Source: Aquatica leii
Lineage: Eukaryota > Arthropoda > Insecta > Coleoptera > Lampyridae
NCBI GenBank assembly: GCA_035610365.1
Contig: CM069438.1
Span: 34,713,869 to 34,777,868 of the forward strand
Length of the DNA stretch: 64,000 nucleotides
Reading direction: 5' to 3'
Shown here: positions 20,601 to 31,756 of the stretch, in pieces
Layout of the letters: each line of letters opens with the position of its first letter
Numbering within the stretch: the stretch's first letter is position 1
The notes under the pieces: model-generated
Database searches by the model: none
What the model was told of the DNA's origin: nothing
The model's input: only the letters and a program-made list of their open reading frames with translations
Made by a program: the position numbers and the translations under genes

Positions 20601-21320
20601 CTTTCTTTTCCTGGCTCAACCATTTTTTTCTTATTCCTGTTATATTACCCTCCCTTTGCTCTCCCTTAATTCTTCTCTCTTTCTGCATGTTGCACTACCC
20701 ACTCAAATTCCTCCGGCAACTCTTTTTCCCACCACGCTCTTTCTTCCATCCATGTCTCCTGTAATCCCACTACATCCTGTTCCTTGATGTACTTCCAGAA
20801 ATCCTGTTCCTTGTTTTATATTACCGCTACGTTCCAAAACAATACTCTCAGCTCACTCATCTCCCCCTGTGCTTCTTCCTTGCTTTCTTTTTTTCCTCCT
20901 TCTTTTTCTTTTCCATTTCCATCTCTTATTATTCCTTTTCTTAGACATTTCGTCAACTTTCTCTCCTTTATCGCCCCCTCTTTGCCCTTTAGTTTTTTGC
21001 CTTTTGGTTCCCCATTTTCTCCCTCCTTTCTCTGCTCAGTCCCCTCTCCTTGTCGTTCCATATGTATCTGTCTCCGTCTATCTCCATTTTTCTGTACCCT
21101 ACCCATACTCTTTTTCCTTCCGCTCTTTTTTCCACCGCTATGTTCATTATTTCTCTTTGCACTCTTCTTTCCTCCCATGTCAAATCGTGATTTATATATA
21201 TTCTTGTATTCTTTAATTTCTTCTTCTCCGCCATTACCTTATGTTTTTCCTTCCATCCTCCAATTTCCGCCACCACCGTCTCATTTTTCTTCTCTTTGTT
21301 TATTACTGTGATTTATGACA
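17641..21320 (-). mobile_element. LINE (APE endonuclease plus RT), family 1, copy 1
   Basis: A near-complete coding region runs from about 21276 to 17800 on the minus strand. On the plus strand it appears as a long pyrimidine-rich tract, which creates many false plus-strand frames. AATAAA on the minus strand at about 17654-17649 lies at the 3' end. The family combines APE-type endonuclease, RT and a C-terminal CCHC-like motif, as in the Jockey/I/R1 group. I cannot fix the clade from sequence alone; it resembles LINEs I associate with ants and other Hymenoptera. Confidence 0.85.
17810..21276 (-). pseudogene. LINE family 1 polyprotein (endonuclease-RT), broken
   Basis: Reading down the minus strand: a basic N-terminal region (about 21276-20860); endonuclease start LRVLFWNVA (near 20850) and QDVVGLQETW; endonuclease end GGRGESIIDFVM and VESDHQPLEL (within 20388-20086). 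RT starts in 19714-19118 (GKATGEDGIQGEKW, ICPIHKKGE, YRGVTLLSTAYKLY, GFRKGRRAIDN) and continues in 19010-18471 (RGLRQGCPLSPSLFS and the catalytic LAYADDIVLVAK). 18477-18079 gives the downstream connection (YGAEIWGWK, GYIVREE). The end has CRLCGEETEDLNHMRQKC. Stops and frameshifts near 20820, 20050, 19110, 18475 and 18075 break the frame. Confidence 0.88.
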
Positions 21321-21469
21321 TATTTTCAATAACTGAATCTGTAGCGTAACTGCTTCTCGAATCGTGTATTTAATTCGATTGTATCAAAAAATTGTGAACT
21401 GTTAAGAATATTTTCAATTGAAATTTAAAACATAATACAAAATCATATACTAAAAACAATGATAAAGTT

Positions 21470-21641
21470 TCACTGATCTAATGACTCGGGACATACTTTA
21501 GCAAAGGATCGAAGTATTCCACTATTAGCGTACACAGAAACAACACGATTCACACCGTCACTGCCAGAATGGATTTGGGTGATTCTTCCAAACTTCCAGC
21601 GGATCGGAAGAAAGTTATCTTCTTTAATCAGCAATAAATAA
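21470..21641 (-). pseudogene. BEL/Pao pol C-terminal fragment
   Basis: The minus strand reads LIKEDNFLPIRWKFGRI, then IHSGSDGVNRVVSV and a Cys-Pro motif before TGA (21472-21470). This is the conserved C-terminal segment of BEL/Pao pol proteins (IKEDN...W..GRI...PG.DG..RVV...CP). Only about 57 codons remain. LINE family 1 copy 2 adjoins it on the upstream side, so it was probably interrupted by that insertion. Confidence 0.75.
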
Positions 21642-23925
21642 TTTATACACTACTACATAACAAATAAAATCCTAAACCCTCCACCGCTAACCAATTCTCT
21701 ATATCTAAATACATCCCAATATCCATGTTTACATTACTTATAATCTCCTTCTCTTTTTTGATACCTCTTCCATCGAATCCACTTCTTTTTCTCTTTCGCC
21801 CACAATCTCCAACCTTCTTCTCTCCTCTTCACTTAGTTCTATGCGTTCCTTTAACATGTGCTCTATATTTTCCCCCCACATAGTCTACATCTCCTATCTT
21901 TATAATCCTTCTAATACTTATTGTTTTGCTCTTCATTCCCGCATCTAAACCTTGCCACTATTATTTTTAATCTCAAGATTTTTTCGCCCTTTATGTACCT
22001 TAGATTATCGTCTATATTTGTATATCTCTTATTGTATTTCCCCTCTCTTATTCTTACTCCTGTTTCTTGTCTTGGTATATCCTTATCTCTTCTTATTATA
22101 TCATCTTTTATTTCCCTTCCTGTCTCCCTTATTTTCTCTCGCATATCCAACTGTTTCATAATACCTTGCTCTTGCTTCTTGTCCATAAGTAATTTTTTCA
22201 ATCTTCGCCTCTCTCTAGCTCATTCGAAGCAATTTACATTCTTCTTTTTCTTTCATTTATTCTCCGTAACACCTTGCTCTCTTCCCCCTCTGTACTCCTA
22301 TCTTTTCTAATTTCATTTAATCCTCTATTATGTACCCTGGCGTCTCCCTTTCTAATCCTAACGTCCATTTCCAGTATTTTTCTTGTACTTTTTCCAATTT
22401 TTCCTATTCCTTCCACCTCCTTATTTCCGCCCCGTACATCATCACACTCTTTATTAATTTGTTAAACAACCATCTTCTGGCATCTATTTGTTTCCCAAAC
22501 ACCTCAGACCTGACCTACTATTCTATTACATTTCCTTTGCCAGCCACCTTCTATGAGTCTTATCTTTATTCAGTGGCGGCTGGTGGTCAATCATACAAGA
22601 GGGTCATTCAAAAAAATGCAATGATCGCAAAAAAAATCAAAAAAACATTCTTACAGTAACGTGATTTCTATTTAAGATCAATTATGTTTAAGATTTAAGA
22701 TATTTGTCTATAAAAACAATTACCAAAATAATCAATAACAAGCTCATTAAAATTTACAATGATTTTTCAATGCTTAGCATAGAAATGTACATTTTTCTTG
22801 CCTCATAGTATTGCCAATTGCAATTCTTTTTAACACAGAGAAATATCGCTCTCTTTCCGCTGTAGTCATATGTAAAGTCAATCAATTGTTTTATTTAATA
22901 TATGTATCTATTTTTAGTTTTTACAAACATTTTCATTATAGTCTTTAATTGACCTCACAATTGCTTTTTATTTTTTCTTTTAAATGTTATAAATCCGTAA
23001 CATTATCGAATTTGAAGTAAAGGCTGAGAACGAGCATTAAATTTAAATTCTAGATGTGTAAACAATTATTACCTATTCATTTTTTAACGTCTTGTACCAC
23101 AGTTATTAAGAAACAAAAACGATAAGTCGTTCCGTACAAATTAATATTATCGATCAACTAAGAAAATCGACTGTAAAGTTTGTCATATGTGATAAGAAAT
23201 CTGTATTTAACATACATGTGCTGCGAAGATAAAGGTAGATGACGTAAGTCACGTAAGCAATGTAAGCATTGCACTCAAAGATAATTGCACTAAGTATTAT
23301 CTTTGGCGTAAGCGGCCCGGCTGAAGACCCTGCGAAAGCATTTAAACATTTACTTATCTTCTTTTCTAACTCGCATAAAATTGTATTATGTGTATCTCAC
23401 TCTTGATTACAATAACTATCATCGTAATATAATGTAAATGCGGGCACAAGTACGTGTCAGCTTCGGGTAAATTCGCAAGCTTTCGTATCTGTTGCGTTTA
23501 AATATGGTTTAAATTGACAATTATTTAAACGCATGAAATTTAAACGCTGATAATTTGATTTAAACGCAAATTTTCTGTAATTTTAAAGCAAATAAAGTAC
23601 CTTTCTTATTCCTTTTTGGAGGGTCATTGACCAACTGACCTAATAGAAAAGCCGCCACTGTCTTTATTGTCGTATCTGATTCGATAACCGAAATAAGTCA
23701 CTTCATTTACACGTTCTATTACCTTGTCTCCCCACTTCTACGTCATTTTTTTTTACACCCTCCTTTTTCGAAACACCACTGTATTTGTTTTTCCCACATT
23801 CACACTTAAACATTTTTTTCCAAATACTTTTTTAATGTCTTTATAATCTCCTTCATTTCTCTTTCTTTCTTCGCTATAATCACTATGTCATCCGCATAGC
23901 CAAAACCCACACTTTTAGCAATAGC
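21642..23925 (-). mobile_element. LINE family 1, copy 2 (5'-truncated, interrupted by hAT)
   Basis: The 3' half (22562-21642) gives degenerate frames similar to copy 1, for example FRCGNEEQNNKY near 21920 and the stretch 22416-22234. Beyond the hAT insertion (22571-23660) it resumes at 23661 and reaches GYADDIVIIAK on the minus strand near 23905. It then ends abruptly, the usual 5' truncation of LINE insertions. Many stops are present. Confidence 0.75.
22571..23660 (+). mobile_element. Non-autonomous hAT transposon, copy 2
   Basis: Begins CAGTGGCGGCTGGTGG and ends GCCGCCACTG, with a perfect 8-bp duplication TCTTTATT at 22563-22570 and 23661-23668. It is homologous to 520-1735 but shorter (1090 versus 1216 bp). 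It interrupts LINE family 1 copy 2 inside RT, so it arrived later than that LINE. Confidence 0.93.
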
Positions 23926-23934
23926 ACTCGACGT

Positions 23935-26645
23935 AAACGTCACGAATTAGGAAGTAACGAAAAACGAAACGCTGAGCGACCACAAACTAATCGGATACAA
24001 AATAGAAGGGGACGACTATGACAAACAAGCAACTACAAAGTTCATACATGCAAAAGCAAATTGGAATGTATTTGAAAAACACATAGCAAACTTTTTAAAA
24101 ACAGTAAACATAAGCAACATCGAAACAGCAGAGAGGACGAAACAAGACGAATATAAGAAACTAAGGAATTCCTATAAAACAGCACTAAAAGATAGCAACC
24201 TACAAGCCTTTAGAGAGTACTGCATCGCTTTTAGCTCCAAGGAACCTTGGCACATTCCCTATAAAATAATATCTTGCAGGACAAATAAAAAATCTTAAAT
24301 GAACACAATCAAAGACAACGGAAAATGGACTACATCGGACGAAGAAACTAACCTAGTTTTGCTCGAAAAATATTTCCCATGCGATAACGAAGATGATTTG
24401 CAACAAAAAGAAATAAGAAGCAAATCTAAAAAATTAACAATAAAAACCAAAGAACCTCCCTTCACCGAAAAAGAGGTGAAAAACATCTGCGAATATACAA
24501 ATAACAAAAAAACACCTGAACCTGATAATCTTACATGATTATAAAGAAAGCCATTTATGTAGACGCGGATGGATAAATTACTTTAATAAGTGCATGAACC
24601 TGGGAGAATTCCCAGACATTTTTAAAGAAGCAAAGATAGTATGGATACCAAAACCGAACAAAAAAAGAGTAAGATCAATTAGTCTACTGTCAACACTAGG
24701 TAAAATACTTGACAAGCTGTACACAAACCGTCTCGGACACTTCTTAGAAAACAACTCTTTACTAAACAACGAACAATATCGTTTTAGAAAAGCAAGAACC
24801 ACGACGATGGCAATCCAAAGAGCACTGGAAGTAGTGGACGACAACAAGAAAACGAGGTAAACACAGCCTAGTGATGACACTAGACCTCAAGAATGCATTC
24901 ATTACGACATGGTATCCATCTATCTTAGCACAATTAGGGGAGTGGAAAGTCCCAAGAAACTTACTAGAAACCATCCGCAGCTTTACAAAAAACAGGAAAG
25001 TTAAAAGCGGCTCAATAACAAAAGATATAAATAGAAGTTGAAAAAACTGAAATGCTATTCTTTCCAGCAAAGCAATACATAAGACCATCGACAAAAAAAA
25101 TAAAAAACCTGCCAACAAAAATGAACGACCCCATAAAATACCTCGGCATCACTATCGATATAAAAAGGAAAAAAAGCTAGAGCAAACAAGCTGCTTGCAG
25201 TAGCAGCGTACGGATACGAAATATGGGAAAAAAAGATAACGGACCCTTGAGTGAAACAGACTCTCAACTCTACAACAAGACCAATACTACTTAAGATTAC
25301 GAAAGCCTACCGAACAACACCTATAAGAGCTCTTGAAGTAACAGCCGAAACAAGCCCGATATAGGCAGAAATAACGGCGATGTGCGAAACTCACAAAATA
25401 GAACGAGAAACACCAGTAGCGGCTAAAATGCACATACACCCGGCATTAAGCGCCACCCTATTCAATGAAACAACACAAACAAAGAAAAGCGATTTCGTTA
25501 TCTATACAGACGGGTCAAAGAGTGAGGAAAGAATAACATCAGCCGTAGTAATAGAAAAAGAAAACCAAGAATTGGTTGACATCATCGAGAGAAAATTACC
25601 CGATTACAGCAGCAGCGCACAGGCTGAAATAGCAGCCATTCAACTAGCGTTAAAATGGATTAACACGCACGCAAACCCAGGATTCAAAGCTTAATGGTAG
25701 CAATAGCGCAAATTAGACAACTAAAGCCCAAAACAAACATAATAGCACGCATCCAAAAAATAGCTGTAGCAATACACACGAAGAATAGCGAAATTGAAAT
25801 TGAATGGGTAAAAGGACAAGACGGAACAGTAGGCAACGAGAAAGCACATAGAAGAGCGACAAGGTACACGGGAAATGAGCGGTTTAATGTAGAGCTTTCT
25901 AAGCAAGCTGTCAAACATAAAACTATCGACAGGAGAATGGAAATATGGCAAAAGGTATGGGTCGAGACAAATCAGGGTAAACAATTATATAGAATAGTAC
26001 TCACAATAAGACTAAAAAGGCTGCAGTTATCAGCGGAAGCAGTATGGGTAGAGGCGTTTCATTATGTCGTGAACTGTGACCTTGAGTCGAAAATCGGAAT
26101 TAATAAACTAAAAGTCAAAAATTTGACAAGTTATCTGAATTCCAAAAACGTTAGTCAATAAAAATTAAAAATAATTGGATATTTATTTATTAAATAAAAA
26201 ATAATGTACTTATAATAATACCTAAAGACCTATTAACATCAAATACCTCAATAAAAGCAAAGATAAGTTAAAAAGAATGTACCGGCGTATGTTTGTAAAA
26301 CGGATAATAACAATATTTTGACATATACAGACTACAGCGCCACAGTTCAAGAGATTCTGAAAGACGTCTAGCAACGGGGCATTGACCCTTCTATGAATAT
26401 TATAGCAGGTTCAAATTAAGAACCCCAGAAAGACTATGCCAGTGTGAGAAAACCGACAGTGAGCACATACTATATGAATGTGAGGAACCAAGAAGGGCAG
26501 AAACAAGCACTAATTTGGTAAAGAAACTCGGACACATAAGAGAAAAATGACCGCTAACCTACGAAAATCAGGGGAATCTGAAGGAAATTGCAGAGATACT
26601 TGACGAAACTCTACCCCTTTTTATCTTAGACGAGGTAAGATAATT
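23935..26645 (+). pseudogene. LINE with RNase H, plus strand, heavily degraded
   Basis: In order: end of an APE endonuclease (ETLSDHKLIGYKI, near 23970), linker, RT start (IVWIPKPNKKRVRSISLLSTLGKILDKL in two quoted parts: IVWIPKPNKK and SLLSTLGKILDKL, 24639-24720), FRKARTTTMAIQRALE, LDLKNAF near 24885. The YADD core is missing, so an internal deletion is likely. RNase H follows: IYTDGSKSE and AQAEIAAIQLALK (25380-25694), then WVKGQDGTVGNEKAH (25694-26161). A Cys-rich end CQCEKTDSEHILYEC lies near 26440-26485. 5' end truncated. I-type or R1-type affiliation is likely given RNase H. Confidence 0.75.
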
Positions 26646-26649
26646 AAAG

Positions 26650-28420
26650 GTAACAACAAAACATAGGTAATAGGTAAAGGACGAACGGAACAAAAGCAAA
26701 GACGGCATATAATTTAAGTTAAGTAAGTGTAAAACGTATTTTTAAGAGCATAAAGGTTCTAAGAGTAAGGGGGAAGCACGTCATCTACATTACAACTAGA
26801 AACAACAGGCGTGTGAAGCTCTTCCGTGGACGGGGCCTAACCGAGCAAATGGTGTCCTAAGCTAACCACCTAGGCTGGACCCTCTCGATCTCTTCTGTAC
26901 CTGCAGGGCGAGTGCGAGCAGAGGTACCACCTTAAGGGAAAGCTATATTATCATAATCCAGAGCAAGCTCTGAAGAAGGGGGGGAAGAGTAGACGAAACA
27001 CCACGACGAACAAGGTTCGGTGGGTCAAATCAGCGGGAAATGGGGCACACGCACTAAAATATCATAAATCATCGGCCAAACCGGACTCGCAGAACAAATC
27101 CGGGAGAAATCAAAGCCCAGAATTCCATAAGTCCAAGCCGGAAATACGAAGCAGCCTAAGCATAAAATATAAACAATCTCGGCTTCCCCGCTCATTTTTG
27201 GAAGGCGGAGGCGGTGGGTTCCCACTGACTGTGGTGCCGCTAGATAGAAGGTTAAGTCAAGCCTAATACCGAAAGGTAGGAAGACTAAAGAAAACTACTT
27301 TTCTTAAAATAAATCACTGTCTAGAACTTTAGTTGTAGAAGTCACCTAACACTTAATGGGTCCCTTAGACTGGGGTCCGGCTAACTCTCACTGAAGTCTT
27401 TCTCACGCGCACCTCGACGTTATTTTATTGCCTTTATCTTTAATCATTAGTTGTAATATTATTTCTCTAAGTTTTCCTGTGTCGTATTTTGTAAATATAT
27501 TCCTATACGTATTAGTTAACCTGTATAAAAATTAGGATAGTTAGTTTAATGTCTATTTAAAATATACGTTTTGTTTATCTTTTTATTTTGTGATTATTGT
27601 GTGGACCGTGCGCGTACCCGTGTGATTATTGTGCGGACTTAGTGTCGCGCGGACTATCGTGGAAACCGTCCACCACCCCGGTAACAAGTAGACAAGTTTG
27701 TAAGTAGGTATTCACCTGATGAGGGTTAAAGATACTCTAGCAATCGAAACGTTGTGATATTCATTTATTATTTTATTGAAATATGGAAATAAAGACAATG
27801 GAAGTAAATACTTTTGCTATTATATCAGCGTAGTTTGAGTATGTTCCTTCTCGTTCGTCCTGTTTAATTATTCGTATGTAGTTCTGTGCTTCGCTTTTTT
27901 AAACCTCGACGACTGGCAGAAACAACAAGAACCTTAAATATTCAACTGTGTTTATATAAAAAAAGCTCGTATTATATCAGAGACTAAAAGAGTTAATAAT
28001 GTAAACTGTAAGTGGGCTTAATAAATTACAGAACATTGCAATACTTAAGCAAAACAAAAAAAATTACAATTCAATTTACTTACCTTAACCGGCGCGTTCT
28101 CAATTTTAACACACGTTATTAAAATTCAGAAAAAATAACATGCGATTACTGTTATAAACTACAAATACCCCATAAAAAAACAATTTCGAAAAAATAAAGT
28201 AAAAGCAATAACTAAAAAATTCATTTTTCTTTTGAATCAGTTTCTGTTAAATCGAAGATCTTCTTTAAACTTCTCCCGAGATAAACTAGTGATAAAAAAC
28301 TCGTAATAAAATTTAAACCTTTCAATTTGCGCAACAAATCGATTTTAGTTTAACATCCCCCCAGCCAGCAGATCGATTCAACATAACACATTTTTTCGAA
28401 TATAAAAAAAAACTGCATTT
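26650..28420. other. LINE 3' region and intergenic sequence
   Basis: GC is locally higher around 26760-27270 and no coding potential was recognised. This may be the 3' untranslated part of the preceding LINE or an unrelated repeat. From about 27850 it is AT-rich and featureless up to the 3' end of the valyl-tRNA synthetase gene. Confidence 0.4.
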
Positions 28421-28422
28421 AT

Positions 28423-28428
28423 TTTATT
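28423..28428 (-). terminator. Polyadenylation signal of the valyl-tRNA synthetase gene
   Basis: AATAAA on the minus strand starts 7 nt after the TAA stop (28437-28435) and is followed by a second AATAAA-like overlap. It implies a very short 3' UTR. Confidence 0.6.
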
Positions 28429-28434
28429 CTATAG

Positions 28435-29284
28435 TTACACTCGATGCAAATTTGCTAAATATTTTATTCTAAACAATTCATCCTCCAACGTTTGTATCTG
28501 CAAAAACGATAAAAATAAAAAACGAAATGGGGAAAAAGCAACAAACCTTTTTAGCGTGTGTTTGTTGAACTTTTAAAGGCGCGTTGATATGGTAACTTTC
28601 CGCTGCAATCATTTTTTGGATTTTGTTTAATTCGCTTACAACTTTGTTCCTTTTACGTTCGAGCTTATTTAGATCAATATCGAGAGTTTTTCGAAACTCG
28701 TGGGGTAAACTTAAATAGACTACAGTGTGCGATCCGACCGTATCGCATACTGCCTCTTCGGCATTCATCTCTTCCGTTAAACTTATCGTAACTTTATCAC
28801 ACCCAGTCAAATCCTCTACAGCTTCCAAAAGCTCTTTATATACAGGCAATTGACTGACAAGACGCACTATAAATAAACAGTTTTTAGTTTAAAATTTTCC
28901 CCAAGAAATTTGTATGTATTTACCTTGAGGTTTGTCTTTTTTAGATACGTTGAATAATTTCTGTAATCTTCTTATTGCAACCACCGTATCTAATACATTT
29001 TGAACGTCATTTTCAATTTCGTCGTTCGCCCATTTCAGATTCTAAAATTAAAATAAATATTAACCGTGGAGTAATTAACGCTATATAAAATTACTGACCT
29101 GTGGAAAACCACGTTCAAGAGGTAACTTTAAATGAAAGGTTAAATGCTGATGTAGATGTTGGGACAAATACGGCATAAAGGGAGCAAGAGTGCGTAAACC
29201 AACATCTAGACAAACTAAAAGTGTAAAGCAATGTCCCGCAGCTACTTCGCTTTCAACGGATTTTAAACCCCGTTTGGTCGTTTC
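28435..29284 (-). CDS. Valyl-tRNA synthetase, C-terminal four exons
   Basis: Exons on the minus strand: 29284-29099, 29041-28924, 28866-28547 and 28497-28435, with GT-AG introns of 57, 57 and 49 bp and consistent phases (0, 1, 0). The first visible exon contains CLDVGLRTLAPFMPYLSQHL, matching the LDVGLRLLSPFMPF signature of the class I ValRS anticodon-binding domain. The third contains a basic coiled coil (LDIDLNKLERKRNKV and AAESYHINAPLKVQ), the ValRS C-terminal arm. The protein ends ...LANLHRV. ValRS charges tRNA-Val with valine. Divergence from typical cytosolic sequences leaves cytosolic versus mitochondrial form open. Upstream exons would lie above 29285, but none was recognised before the transposon block. 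Confidence 0.8.
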
Positions 29285-29299
29285 CTAAATTACAGAAAT

Positions 29300-29940
29300 T
29301 CATCAATATTAAAATGCATTAAATTTAATATCGTTTCTCTTTTATCTTTCGATGCCGTAGATAAAATTAACTTCATACGTTTTGCATTATAATTAAATTC
29401 AGAGAATGTATAAGTTCACTTCCCACATATGCAGAATTGGTCATGACCATGACCTAAAGATATTAAAACATAATGGCAAAAAGTTTAAGTCTAGTCAGAA
29501 GTCAAAAGTGTTAATAATGCTAAGTCAAACCCGCAAGTGTCCTCGGGATCATTCAAGGAGTGTGTGAAAAAAAATTAAAACTGATTTGGGGGTTCCTGAA
29601 CAACGTCAGGGGGTCCGCGCAAGGTTGGATATAAAATTAAATAATTGTGCCATATTTGTATTAATATGAAAGTTAAAATAACTAATAATAAATAAATTAT
29701 TAGCGATTTTTACGTCCTAAGTAAAATACAAATATAGGCAGATGCATAAAATGCAAGTAATAACAGGCATCGCTGTTAGTCAGGCCTATCTATACAGATT
29801 TATACAGGAACGCAATAGAACCGATACCTTCACTAATTAGTCTATAATATTAACTATAAAAGAGTCGTTCATCTAGTCAACAATTTAGTTCTGTGTTATG
29901 CGCGATGTGAAGTGCATACAACAAATTTTCCTAGTCTTGG
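29300..29940. other. Intron or transposon edge
   Basis: No exon recognised. AGGGGGTCCGCGCAAGGTTGG near 29608-29628 (quoted in part) resembles the reversed terminus of hAT elements of the ZBED type, suggesting a transposon boundary here. Confidence 0.4.
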
Positions 29941-31111
29941 ACAAAAAAACAATAGAAACTGATACGAAAGGTGAAACGTTATTTACTGTATTAAAAAAGC
30001 TATACCCTTGACTAATATCATCTCCGTTGCACTGAGGTTTTTTGGTATACTTAAACAAGCTATACAGAATGTATTATCGGTACATTGTGTCATTCATTAA
30101 CATCATTTGGTCGCAAAAAACCTTAGTGAACGTTTACATCTATCATTACATTATGTCATTATAACAGTTAATAAAATCAAATGCCTAAAATGAAAGATTA
30201 TTTGTTCAACTTTGTTTGGAAAATGATGATGACTATAATAGTTTATTACTTAACACAGAAGTACGTTGGTTATCTAAAAGTGCATGCTTGGATGTCTTCT
30301 ATACTCTCTTTGATTTAGTGTTGAAATTCCTGAAGAGCAAAAACAATGATTTGCGGCACATTTTAATTATCTCTAAAAATTCCTGAGGGAACGGCCTAAG
30401 TGAATGATCGTATGTGATGCTTAGGTTAATGCTAGGGATAAGGTTGCTCGTCGCTTATGAACAAGGACTCGCAGCAACCAAAGACAGCATCGTGGACCAG
30501 CTACCCCGCCCGGCTGTCGTGTCGTAGCCAAGGGCTTGCACAGGGTATAACGGCGCCGATACGTGTTTTATGTGCCACGTGCATCAACCATGTCGATATA
30601 CCATGCAGGAACCTGGAGTGCTCAGGTTGGTGCGGGGTGTCTGGGCTTAACCGCCTGGACCAAGAGGAGACAACCTCACAACCTCAGCAAAATCCTAAAT
30701 CTCAAGGGTCAGGGGCCGGACCGAGGAAATGCGTGGCTGAATAGAGGATCAGCATTTACTGGTCCCAACCTCGAAGCACCGGGCGCCACTCCGTTGTAAT
30801 CAGTCGCCTTACACGTGTGCAGGGGTCACCGCACGTGTGGACATTTTATTTCCCCCACGCTCGTGGGACTTATATGGACCAAGTAGAAACAAAAACAAAA
30901 CCTTCCGGACACCTGGTACTGGTGAACGTAAAAAGCTCTCCGGGGCAACGCGCCGGAAATTAAGAAATGCGATGAGAGAACCAGGGGACTCTAAGCAACC
31001 TGTCCTTTCATCGCCCAAAGAGGGGCAACCAAGCACCTCACAGAATAAATAATAAAGTCTGGGACCAAAAAGGACACCAGAACTTTCAGCGAAGCAGCAA
31101 CTGGCTTCAAA

Positions 31112-31756
31112 ATGGCTTTTGTCCATGAAGACCTGGAGTGCACGCTGTCGGAGGAGGAAACAGGGCAAATTAAAACCTGGATCCTCGATAGAATCGACAC
31201 TCTGTCCATTGGGGCGGTTTCGCCCAAATTCACGGAGTGTCGCCACCGAGGGGGAGCGCTGTTAATTACATGCGCAGACCAGGTATCGGTAGATTGGTTG
31301 AGAACGAAGCTAGGGAGAGTAGCTCCGTGGAAGGGAGCTAAGCTTCGATTCCTCGAAACAAAAGACCTTCCAAAACCAATGCGAGCACACGCTTGGATCC
31401 CCGGAGCGCATGTGGAACCGGTAAAGATTCTGAAAAAGATCGAGATCCAGAATGCTGGTGTTGTAACCAGCAGCTGGCGTGTAGTGGACAGGAAGGAGAA
31501 CCCCAAGGGACAAACATTGATTGTCCTTATGGACCAAACTTCCTGGGACAAGATGGGGGCTATTTGCAACCATAGTCCCTACGTCAACTTCACTAGAGTG
31601 ACGTTTAAACTCCTCTCCAAGACGAAGGTGGGGGGAGAAGAGGCGACCAGTATGCAGTGCGAAGAGACGACAGTAGTTAAGGGGCCCTCAGAGGAACCAC
31701 AGCCCACTGCGTCATCCATTGCACCCCAGTTGGTAGGTACAGGTTTAAATGGTTAA
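31112..31756 (+). pseudogene. LINE family 2 ORF1 (DUF4780-like), copy A
   Basis: The 214-codon frame starts MAFVHEDLECTLSEEE and contains GQIKTWILDRIDTL, DWLRTKLGRVAPWKGAKLRF and LIVLMDQTSWDKM, the pattern I associate with DUF4780 found in many insect LINE ORF1 proteins. The natural protein probably starts far upstream (frames at 30457 and 30837 give Cys-, Pro- and Lys-rich parts), but a deletion between about 31046 and 31060 relative to copy B breaks it. The stop TAA (31754-31756) overlaps the ORF2 ATG (31749). Likely RNA-binding or nucleic-acid chaperone role by analogy. Confidence 0.75.

Noticed and set aside
17865-21311. Many long plus-strand open frames rich in Phe, Leu, Ser and Pro
   Set aside because: They are the antisense of a purine-rich LINE coding strand on the minus strand, which carries clear RT and endonuclease motifs.
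26760-27270. Possible rRNA or tRNA gene in the GC-richer stretch
   Set aside because: No tRNA cloverleaf boxes or rRNA motifs were seen; more likely LINE 3' untranslated sequence.
27716-27762. CTGATGA...CGAAAC resembling a hammerhead ribozyme core
   Set aside because: No convincing stem II between the two core boxes and no stem III closure; such strings are common at retroelement 3' ends. A covariance-model search would settle it.
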